Source: Crotalaria pallida (Eukaryota > Streptophyta > Magnoliopsida > Fabales > Fabaceae). From it: 64,000 bases of DNA. Where the stretch lies: NCBI GenBank assembly GCA_037953625.1, contig CM075655.1, positions 22,028,001 to 22,092,000 on the forward strand. The letters run 5' to 3'. The notes beneath the pieces were generated by a model that searched no databases, had not been told where the DNA came from, and was given only the letters and a program-made list of their open reading frames with translations. Below, in pieces: positions 53,238 to 62,832 of the stretch (position 1 is its first letter; every line of letters starts with the position of its first letter). The position numbers were made by a program, and so were the translations under genes.

Positions 53238-56200
53238 TTACAAACTAACAACATTCAAAAGCTTTCTTAACTCCTTGAACCTTTCACTCTTCAAGGACTT
53301 GGTCATAATGTCAGCAAGTTGGTTCTCAGTTCTGCAATGCTGAAGTTTGATCATTCCCTTGCTCACTTGATCTCTGAGGAAATGGAATTTGGTGCCTATA
53401 TGCTTGCTCCTGCCATGTGATACAGGGTTCTTAGCCAAATCAATTGCTGATTTGCTATCTACCAACAAATCCATTGCCTCACCAGTAAACACCTTCAATT
53501 CTTCAAGTAGAGACGATAACCACAAAGCTTGACAGGCAGCTGCACAAGCTGCAATGTATTCAGCTTCACAAGTAGACAACGCTACCACCGTTTGCTTCTT
53601 AGAACTCCAGGATATGGGAGACCCTGACAGCATGAAAACTTGTCCCATTGTACTCCTTCTGTCAACCAGATCACCGCACCAGTCAGAATCAAAATAGGCT
53701 ACAAGGTGTAGGCTATCATCTCCTTTAGTGTGATGATGAAACAAAATGTCATACCCTAGTGTTCCTCTCAGATACCTCATGATTCTTTTAGCTGCAATCA
53801 AGTGTGATTGTCTAGGATCACTCATAAACCTGCTAACCGAACCAACACTAAAAGCTATTTCTAGCCTGCTGTGACAAATGAACCTTAGGCTACCAACAAT
53901 CTGCCTGAACATAGTTCCATCTACAGAGCCCTCATCTTCACTCTTCGTAAGTTTCACATTTAATTTAGCTGGAGTCTCTGCTGGTTTACATCCCATCATT
54001 TTAAATTTCTTCAGAACTTCAGAAATGTATTTCCTTTGATGCATGAAAATGCCTTTCTCGGTGTAGGCGAATTCAATCCCCAGAAAATAGGATAGAACGC
54101 CTAGATCAGTCATCTAGAATTCATTCTTCAATCCTTGCTTGAGTGATTCAATAGCAGTCAAATTACTTCCAGTGATGAGTAAATCATCAACATATAAACA
54201 CAACAACAAAATATCAGTCTCACTCACTGTTTTGACATAAACACCATGCTCTACTGAGCATTTCTTAAAGCCAAAACTAGTGAGAAAGGAATCAATCCTT
54301 TTGTTCCATGCCTTAGGTGCTTGTTTCAGGCCATACAAGGCTTTCTTTAATCTCAACACCTTATGTTCATTACCTTTGCATATGAAGCCAGGAGGTTGTA
54401 CCACAAAAACTTCTTCATCAAGGGGCCCATTCAGAAAGGCTGACTTGACATCTAGTTGCCACAATTTCCAATTTCTCCAGCTGGCCATTGAAACAATCAA
54501 TCTCACAGTCTCTAATTTTGCTACTGGGGCAAATACTTCAGTATAGTCCAAACCTTCCTGCTGCATAAATCCTTTAGCCACAAGCCTAGCTTTATGCTTG
54601 GCAGTTGAACCGTCAGGTTTGAGTTTAGTTTTAAAGACCCATTTAACGGCAATAGGCCTTTTATTCTCCGGAAAATTTACCAGTTTCCAAGTATCATTCT
54701 TCTCAATGCTCTTCAATTCTTCTTCCATTGCTGATCTCCATACTTCCTTAGATATAGCTTCCTCAAAAGTAATAGGTTCCATGTCTGCCATAAGTGCCAT
54801 ATGCTGAACCAGATCACCTTCCTCATTAATTGCATTGTCAGGGTAAACCTGATAATCTCTAAGTCTTGAGGGGAAGCTTCTAGCTCTTATAGGCCTATCA
54901 ACCACTATTTGAGGTTCACTATTGACCACTTCTTGATGTATTTCTCCTATTGGTTCATCATTTTCCCATTCGAGCTAAATCTTATGGATTGTCTTCGAAG
55001 TAGGTTGAAATTCTCCCCATGAGCTTGATTCATCAAAATAGACATCTCTACTAAATAGAACTTGCTGATTCTTTGGATTGTATAGCTTATATGAACCAGT
55101 AGAGTTGTATCCAACAAAAATCATTGGCTCACTATTGTCATCCAACTTCTTTCTCCTCTGATCAGGAACATGCCTGTAGCATAAGGATCCAAAAATCCTG
55201 AAATGCTTGACTGAAGGCTTGCATCCTGACCAAGCTTCTTCTGGAACCATGGAGTCAAGCCTTTTGGTTGGACATCTATTTAGAATATGCACAACTGTCA
55301 TAGCTGCTTCAGCCCAAAAACTGTGAGGAAGACTCTTCCCTTTAAGCATGCTTCTAACCATGTTCAAGATGGTCTTATTCCTTCTTTCTGCTATGCCATT
55401 ATTTTGGGGAGTGTAAGGTGCAGTTACTTCATGAGCTATACCATTCTCCTTACAAAAATCTTCAAGTTCTCTAGATGTGAATTCACCTCCACCATCTTTT
55501 CTAAGAATTTTAATGCATTTTCCAGATTGCTTCTCCACAAGAGCTTTGAAGCCTTTAAAGATGCTGAACACATCACTTTTGGCTTTTATTGGGTAGAGCC
55601 AAATCTTCCTACTCAGATCATCAACAAAGGAGACGAAATATCTATTTCCTCCTAATGATGGAGTGTCAAAAGGTCCACAAACATCTGAGTAAACAACATG
55701 CAGTATATCACTAGCCTTAGAAACAGTAAAATTACTGAAGGGATTCCGAGGTTGCTTGCCGAACAGGCAATTGTCACATATCTTCTTAGGGATTTCAATT
55801 GAAGGAAGACCGGTTACCATTTCCTTGGATCTCAAAAGACTCATATCTCTAAAATTTAAGTGGCCTAATCTAAAATGCCATAACCATGAATCATTTGACA
55901 AAATAGCAGCGAAAAAACACTGAGATTCAACGGTGTTTAGGCTTATCTTGAAGGTCATGTTCTTGGCCAATGGAGCTTTCATCACCAGTCTCTTTGCTTT
56001 GTCATGTAATTCTCGAAAACCTTTAGCTGAAGTCACTGAAAACCCTTTCTCCAAGAGTTGACCCAAACTAATTAAATTAGTGGTCATTCCAGGAACATAT
56101 AATACGTTTGTAATCACTGCTTGTCTTCCATCTTCTCTTCTGATTAGTATATTTCCGGAGCCTTCAGCTTGAGTGGTTCTATTGTCTGCAAATTTCACGA

Positions 56201-56330
56201 CACTTTTCTTCTTTGGATCAAAATTGACAATCCAATCTCGATGCCCAGTCATATGATTTGAACATCCAGAATCTATGTACCATACCTCATTGTTGCAAGA
56301 TTCTGAACTGGTGATCATCATTAGCATCAA
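53238..56330 (-). pseudogene. Copia pol (protease to RNase H) with two stop codons
   Basis: Protease EVWYIDSGCSNHMTGHRDW at the 5' edge, pre-integrase LWHFRLGHLNFRDM with CDNCLFGKQPRNPF, integrase DDLSRKIWLYPIKAKSD, ILRKDGGGEF and PQNNGIAERRN, RT QLDVKSAFLNGPLDEEVFVVQPPG and YVDDLLITGS, RNase H DSDWCGDLVDRRSTMG, STCEAEYIAA and ADIMTKSL. Only two in-frame stops interrupt it: TAG between PTSKTIHKI and LEWENDEP (near 54972) and TAG at 54114-54116 (KNEF-stop-MTDLG). No frameshift is needed, so decay is slight. Confidence 0.9.
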
Positions 56331-56651
56331 AGGTTGTGTGAATACAATGCTCCTAATTAGGTGGATTATGTTTTGATGATGACAAAATAATTAACAAATC
56401 AAGCCTTGAAGATATTGCAACATCAACATCAACAAGAAGTCAAGAAAAGAAGACAAGTGCCCAATCATTCTCAATCAAATATTAATTGTAAATTTCTAAT
56501 TTATGTTGAGAGTGGTTGAGAGTGGGTAGAAATAGTTAGTCTCTTCTAGGAATAAATTTTTATATGTTTATTAAGTTGAGATTGACCAAAAATTAATACT
56601 TGAGAGGAAAAATAAAATTGAAAAATAATTTTTCCCATATCTGATCAAAAT

Positions 56652-56811
56652 ACTCGAGTATTTTGATAAAGACTCGAGTATATACTCGAGTATTTATAGA
56701 AAAACTCGAGTGTTTGTGCCAGGTCAGCAAATATGACCGTTAGTCTTGTTCGTGCACCAATTCACTCGTGACCGACCAAAAAGACTCGAGTATTTACCAA
56801 AAGACTCGAGT
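56652..56811. repeat. ACTCGAGT palindrome cluster 1 (LTR, upstream part)
   Basis: Exact copies start at 56652, 56672, 56684, 56704, 56784 and 56804, plus a degenerate ACTCGTGA at 56764. The steps are 20, 12, 20, 60, 20 and 20 bp. Confidence 0.92.
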
Positions 56812-57703
56812 ATTTTTGTCCAGTCAGCAAAAATGAACGTTGGAGAGACTCAAAAACCAATTGAGGACATTTGAGTCTCATCCAACCCAAGAGAGAATTC
56901 AGAACCTTATTGTAAAATTTCTCTTTGAATTTGTGCAAGAACAAACAAGACAACAACACATCATTGATTACAAGCTTTCATAATTTCCTCTTCTCAAGTG
57001 TTAATTCCCAAAAAGCTCAACTTCTCACTCATATTGTCATTTTATTCCAAGTTGAGTTTTAGGCCTCAATTCTTACATTGAGCTGTGCTTATTTGTGCTA
57101 ATCCATTGTGAGATTAGTAATACACATACAAAAAGCTTGATTATTCAAAGTCTTGGATTGTTCCCAAGCAAACCCTAAGTGGCTTAGGGTGTTGGAAGTC
57201 TTGAGAGGTTCTCAAGCACAAGACTAGGAGGTTCCTAGCCCGGTGGAGTTTCTTGAAGGGAGTTCAAGGAAGCTTTGTGAAGAGTTCTTCAATCACCGGA
57301 ATCAAATTGGGGTAGAAATCAAGAGTTTGGTACACTCTTGAAAGGGTTAGGTTGAGTGAGGCCATTCTCAAGCAATCCTTTGTAATTTCTAACAATTTGA
57401 TTATTAGTAGAAACTCCTAAGTGATTAGGAGGACTGGATGTAGCTCATTGTTGGAGTGAACCAGGATAAAATTGCTTGAGTGTTGGTTTATTGCTTTTAA
57501 TCTACTTTCTAGCTCAATAGACTTAAGTCATTTCAATCAATTAGGATTTATACAATTAGGTAGCAAGTTCAAGGAATCTTTGTGTTTAAAAGTTATTTAG
57601 ATTGCTTGCTATTCTGTTGGATAAGTTCCTGTTTATTATTGAATTGATTTGAGTTAAATTGCTGAATTTTCGTTTCTGGTTTTTCTGCTATCTGATAGGA
57701 AAA

Positions 57704-57775
57704 ACTCGAGTATTTCAGAAAAGACTCGAGTTGTTCATCACTGAAAAACTCGAGTATTTCACAAAAGACTCGAGT
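57704..57775. repeat. ACTCGAGT palindrome cluster 2 (LTR, downstream part)
   Basis: Exact copies at 57704, 57724, 57748 and 57768 (steps 20, 24, 20), ending about 135 bp before the LTR terminus. The bases before each second copy are A-rich (aaaag). Confidence 0.92.
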
Positions 57776-57913
57776 CTTTTGTGTCTGATTCCAGAAAATT
57801 CAGTTTTAGCTCCATTCTTCAATTATCAATCGAAATATTTGGTATTAGTGCTTCAAAATACTATTCACCCCCCCTCTAGTATTTGCTTAGCCCGCTTGTT
57901 GGTTTCCAACAAG

Positions 57914-57925
57914 TGGTATCAGAGC
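57914..57925 (+). other. Primer-binding site (initiator tRNA-Met type)
   Basis: TGGTATCAGAGC, two bases after the 5' LTR. Confidence 0.92.
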
Positions 57926-57981
57926 TCGGTCGAAAGATCGAGTGTAACAACTTTTTCGAAAAAGATCCTTTTGGAAACTTA

Positions 57982-59760
57982 ATGGGCTCTAGCAATAACT
58001 TTGGTGGAGAAGGAGCTTCAATAAACCGTCCTCCACTATTTAATGGTGAAGGATATGTTTATTGGAAAACTCGCATGAAAGTTTTTATTGAAGCAATTGA
58101 TATGGATATTTGGGATGCAATTGAAAATGGTCCTTTCATTCCCAAAAAGAAAATAAATGATGAAATTGTTGAAATTCCAAGGAGTAGTTGGAATGATGAT
58201 GAAAAGAGAAAAGTCTCATTTGATTTAAAAGCTAAAAACATCATCTTTTCGGCTCTATCCCATGATGAATTTTATAGAGTTTCCCAATGTAAATCGGCAA
58301 AAGAAATGTGGGATACTTTGCAAGTCACACATGAGGGAACAAGTGAGGTTAGAGATGCAAGATTGAATTCTCTAACACACGAATATGAATTGTTCCACAT
58401 GTTGCCAAATGAAACTATTAGTGACTTGCAAAAGCGATTCTCTCACATAGTTAATCATTTGATTTCCTTGGGAAAAGTATTTCGCAATGGTGAAACTACT
58501 AACAAAATTCTAAGATGTCTTGATAGGAGTTGGCAACCCAAGGTAACCGCCATCAAGGAATCAAGAGACATAAATAGCATGGACTTAGCCACTTTGTTTG
58601 GCAAAGTCCAAGAGCATGAGATGGAGCTTACAAGACTTGGGATGCATGAGGAATCGGACAAAAAGAAAAAGAGCATAGCACTCAAAGCTTCAACCAAAGC
58701 TACAAAAGAAGTTGAAGAATGCTCTACAAGTGGAGATTCCGATGGTGAACCAAATCAAGAAGAATTTGGGATGTTTGTGAAAAGATTCAACAAATTCTTC
58801 AAAGGGAAGAAAGGTGGATCTTCATCCAATTTCAAGAGAACCAAAGACTCCAAACAAAGAGAAAAGAGTACCAACGATGGAGTTAAGTGTCATGAATGTG
58901 GTGGGGTTGGTCACATAAGAATGGAATGTGCCACATTCTTGAAGAAGAATGACAAGAAGACCCAAGAGACCAAAGGGAAGCGTGCATACATTGTTTGGGA
59001 TGCACCGGAGAAGAGCAATGAATCGTCTTCAAGTAGCTCCGGTGATGAAAATGCAAACCTTTGTCTCATGGCCAAGAACAATCATGAGTCCTCATCAAGA
59101 GCTAATCATGGCATGAGTGAAAGTGATGATGAGGTAACCTCTAGCTCTTCTTGTTCCTCTTCAAACTCCATTTCCTATGATGATTTGCAAGAAGCCTACA
59201 ATGAAATGTTAATTCAATTTAGAAGGCTTGCTAAAATCAATAAGGAAAAAGGAAAGAAAATTTTGGAGTTTCAACAAGAAATTGATGAATTGAAAAAATC
59301 TATAAATGAGTTGAAACTTCAAAATGAATCCTTGGAACTTATTAATTCTAGTCATCAAAGTGATTGTGCAAATCATGAGGAAATTATCACTTCATGTGAG
59401 AGATGTGATGAACTTGAAAAAGAAGTGAAAGAGTTGAAAAACAAACTCACAATCTCACATAGTGATAGAAACCTCAACCGGTTGTTGAACTCTCAAAGAC
59501 ATAATCACAACAAAACCGGTTTAGGATATGTTCATAAAAAGGACAAAAAGTACAAGGTGGTTGGAACATTTTCTAAGAAAAACTCATCAAAGAGACCAAC
59601 TTGTACTTATTGTGGAAAAGTTGGACATATCAACATTGAGTGCCATATTAAGAAGTTTGAAATGAATAAGGGCACTTATATGTGGATTAAGAATGGAGAA
59701 AGTTCCAACACTAACCCTAAGGGACCCAACATTGTTTGGGTACCCAAAGTGAACAAGTGA
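57982..59760 (+). CDS. Sirevirus Gag with two zinc knuckles and coiled coil, 592 aa
   Basis: A structural nucleocapsid-type protein that in the family packages element RNA in cytoplasmic particles. I chose ATG 57982 (MGSSNNFGGEGASINRPPLFNGEGYVYWKTRM) because the preceding in-frame codons lie in the leader and primer site. The N-terminal half is a copia-type gag domain (WDTLQVTHEGTSEVRDARLNSL, LQKRFSHIVNHL). CCHC knuckle 1 is CHECGGVGHIRMEC (residues about 303-316), followed by a Ser-rich acidic stretch. A predicted coiled coil (roughly 415-460: FRRLAKINKEKGKKILEF and onward) precedes knuckle 2, CTYCGKVGHINIEC (about 541-554). It ends with TGA. Intact throughout; the extended C-terminus is typical of Sireviruses. 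Confidence 0.9.
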   Translation: MGSSNNFGGEGASINRPPLFNGEGYVYWKTRMKVFIEAIDMDIWDAIENGPFIPKKKINDEIVEIPRSSWNDDEKRKVSFDLKAKNIIFSALSHDEFYRVSQCKSAKEMWDTLQVTHEGTSEVRDARLNSLTHEYELFHMLPNETISDLQKRFSHIVNHLISLGKVFRNGETTNKILRCLDRSWQPKVTAIKESRDINSMDLATLFGKVQEHEMELTRLGMHEESDKKKKSIALKASTKATKEVEECSTSGDSDGEPNQEEFGMFVKRFNKFFKGKKGGSSSNFKRTKDSKQREKSTNDGVKCHECGGVGHIRMECATFLKKNDKKTQETKGKRAYIVWDAPEKSNESSSSSSGDENANLCLMAKNNHESSSRANHGMSESDDEVTSSSSCSSSNSISYDDLQEAYNEMLIQFRRLAKINKEKGKKILEFQQEIDELKKSINELKLQNESLELINSSHQSDCANHEEIITSCERCDELEKEVKELKNKLTISHSDRNLNRLLNSQRHNHNKTGLGYVHKKDKKYKVVGTFSKKNSSKRPTCTYCGKVGHINIECHIKKFEMNKGTYMWIKNGESSNTNPKGPNIVWVPKVNK

Positions 59761-59773
59761 TTTCATTTTGTAG

Positions 59774-62700
59774 GTGTGTCTTCGAACGGGAAAACAATTG
59801 TGGTATCTTGATAGTGGATGTTCGAAGCACATGACGGGAGATAAGCGGCACTTCATTGAGCTTACTCCAAAGGAAAAGGGTTATGTCACTTATGGGGACA
59901 ACAACAAAGGCAAAATCCTTGGTATTGGTAAAATCGGAAACTCTTCAAACTTGATTATTGATAATGTGCTCTATGTTCAAGGATTAGAACATAATCTCTT
60001 GAGCATAAGCCAATTATGTGATGTTGGTAATCATGTAGTTTTTACCTCTACCCATTGCCTCATTAAAAGTGACAAAGATGAATCAATCAAATTTGTTGGT
60101 AGAAGGTCAAATAATACTTACTTAGTTGATTTGAACAAAGTCACTTCTTTGGTCTCTACTTGTTTAGTGAGCAAAGAAAATGACACTTGGTTATGGCATC
60201 GTAGGACCGCTCATATTAATGTAAACCAATTGAAGAAAATACAATCTAAAGATCTAGTAGTTGGTTTACCAAAGCTAAATTTTTCTATTGAAGGTGTTTG
60301 TTCTCCTTGCAAGAAATGTAAACAAACTAAAAACACCTTTGGATCAAAAATGGTGATGTCCACATCAAGGCCATTAGAAATGCTTCATATGGACTTGTTT
60401 GGACCATCACAAGTAAAAAGCTTTGGTGGCAATTATTATGCATTGGTGATTGTTGATGACTTCTCTAGGTTTACTTGGACTTTATTTTTAACTACTAAGA
60501 GTGAGACCTACAAACCTTTTAAACATCATGTCAAACTTTTGCAAAACCAAGTAAATCAAAAAGTAATTATTATTCGTACCGATCATGGTAGTGAATTCAA
60601 AAACCACAAATTTGATAGATTTTGTGCTAAAAATGGTATTGAGCACCAATTCTCCGCACCAAGGACTCCGGAACAAAACGGAGTGGTAGAGCGGAAAAAT
60701 AGGGTGCTAGAGGAACTTGCTAGAACCATGTTAAATGATTTTCAAGTACCTCAATATTTTTGGGCCGATGCCGTCAATACGGCTTGTTATGTTTTAAATC
60801 GTATTTTGATAAGGCCCTCTTTGGATAAAACCCCCTATGAACTTTACAAGGGAAGAAAGCCAAATATATCTCATTTTCATGTCTTCGGATGCCAAGTTTT
60901 TGTTTTAAATAATGGAAAAGAACACATTGGCAAGTTTGATTCCAAATCCGATGAAGGCATATTTTTAGGCTATTCTTCTCATAGTAAAGCTTATAGAATT
61001 TTCAATAAAAGAACTTTAACTATTGAGGAATCAATTCATGTGGTTTTTAATGAGTCTTCAAAAGAAGATAGTGTTTTATGTGATGCTAGTGAAGATGGCA
61101 TTGTCTTTTCAAAAGAAGAAAAAGAGAGAGAGAATTCAAAAGTTGATGAAGGAGAAGTAAGGGAAGAACTTCCTCCAACTTGGAAATCGGTCAAGGCTCA
61201 TCCTATAGACAAAGTCATAGGAGATATGTCAAAGGGAGTACTTACTCGTAGGTCTATTCAAAACATTTGCCACTATGTCTCATTTGTTTCTCAAATTGAA
61301 CCCGATTCAATTAAAAAGGCCATTGAGGATGATCATTGGGTTCTTGCTATGCAAGAAGAATTAAACCAATTTGAAAGAAATGAAGTTTGGGATCTAGTCC
61401 CTAAACCCGATGATCATACCATAATTGGTACTAAATGGATTTATAGAAACAAACTTGATGAATCCGGGTTGATTATAAGAAACAAAGCTAGACTAGTAGC
61501 TCAAGGGTACAACCAAGAGGAAGGTATCGATTATGATGAGACCTTTGCTCCGGTTGCACATCTTGAAGCAATCCGAATTTTACTTGCTTATGCTTCAATC
61601 ATGAAATTCACTTTATATCAAATGGATGTTAAAAGTGCTTTCTTGAATGGGTTTATAAATGAAGAAGTGTATGTCAAACAACCCCCCGGTTTTGAAAATA
61701 GTGAATTTCCAAACCATGTTTATAAATTGAAAAAGGCACTCTATGGATTGAAACAAGCTCCTAGAGCTTGGTATGATCGATTGAGTTCCTTTCTATTAGA
61801 AAACAAGTTTCAAAGAGGGAAGGTTGATAATACATTATTTATTTATAAAACCAAGGATGACATTTTGTTAGTACAAATCTATGTTGATGATATCATTTTC
61901 GGTGCTACTAACGTGTCTCTTTGTAGAAAGTTTTCAAATTTGATGAAAAAGGAATTTGAAATGTCAATGATGGGAGAACTCAAGTTCTTCCTAGGCTTAC
62001 AAATAAAGCAAGTCAAGGAGGGGATATTTGTGCTTCAAGGGAAATATTGCAAAGAGCTCCTTGAAAAATTCGGATTGGACAAGTGCAAGGAAGCCTACAC
62101 TCCAATGAGCACATCATGCTACCTAGACAAGGATGAACAAGGTACACCGGTTGATGTTAGTAAGTATAGGGGTATGATAGGTAGTCTCATATATCTCACT
62201 GCATCTAGACCGGATATTATGTTTAGTGTATGCATGTGTGCTAGATTTCAAGCTAATCCTAAAGAACCTCACCTATCCGCAGTTAAACATATATTTAAGT
62301 ATCTAAAAGGAACAATTAACACTGGTTTATGGTATCCTGCTGATGCCAATTTAGTCTAGTTGGTTACTCGGATTCCGACTTCGCCGGATGCAAGCTTGAT
62401 CGCAAAAGCACCAGTGGTACTTGCCATTTCTTGGGAAGTTCATTGGTGTCATGGTTTTCTAAAAAGCAAGCTTGTGTCGCTCTTTCTACCGCCGAAGCGG
62501 AATATATCGCAACCGGTAGTTGTTGTGCTCAACTGTTATGGATGAAACAACAATTATCAGATTTTGGTTTGAAACTTGAAAATATTCCGATTAGATGCGA
62601 TAACACGAGTGCAATCAATTTGACTAAGAATCCGGTGTATCACTCAAGAACTAAACACATTGAAATAAGACATCATTTTTTAAGAGATCATGTACAAAAG

Positions 62701-62832
62701 GGTGATTGCACAATTGAATTTGTTAGTACCACAAATCAATTAGCCGACATTTTTACAAAACCTCTACCAAGGGACACCTTTTATCATATTAGGAGAGAAC
62801 TTGGTATTTTAGATGAAGCTAATATAGGCTAA
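59774..62832 (+). pseudogene. Sirevirus Pol: protease, integrase, RT, RNase H, one frameshift
   Basis: The polyprotein for maturation, integration and reverse transcription. Protease is WYLDSGCSKHMTGD; pre-integrase WLWHRRTAHINVNQL with CSPCKKCKQTKNTF; integrase VDDFSRFTWTLFLTTKSET, RTDHGSEF and PEQNGVVERKN; RT QMDVKSAFLNGFINEEVYVKQPPGF and YVDDIIFGATN; RNase H SDFAGCKLDRKSTSG, STAEAEYIATGSC, TKHIEIRHHF, ADIFTKPLPRD. A one-base loss near 62350 puts the last 160 codons in another frame and creates a TAG at 62357-62359. The Pol frame is +1 relative to Gag and opens only at 59774, after a TAG at 59771, with no ATG close by. Confidence 0.88.

Larger units (their letters stand above)
52940..56334 (-). 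mobile_element. 3' part of a Ty1-copia element, cut by the Sirevirus insertion
   Basis: On the minus strand: protease, integrase, RT and RNase H (56330-53238), a purine tract (53230-53217) and the 3' LTR (53216-52940, 277 bp, TGTTAAAAAT..TTCCAACA in minus sense). Gag and the 5' LTR are missing. The coding sequence ends at about 56334 exactly where the Sirevirus LTR begins, so the rest probably lies beyond the far end of that element, outside the window. Confidence 0.85.
56335..57911 (+). mobile_element. 5' LTR of the Sirevirus-like element
   Basis: About 1.58 kb. The right end TTTCCAACA is fixed by the primer site two bases later. The left end is one of the TG dinucleotides at 56335, 56337 or 56339, chosen because copia protein homology stops there. 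It contains two clusters of ACTCGAGT (56652-56811 and 57704-57775). Confidence 0.8.
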
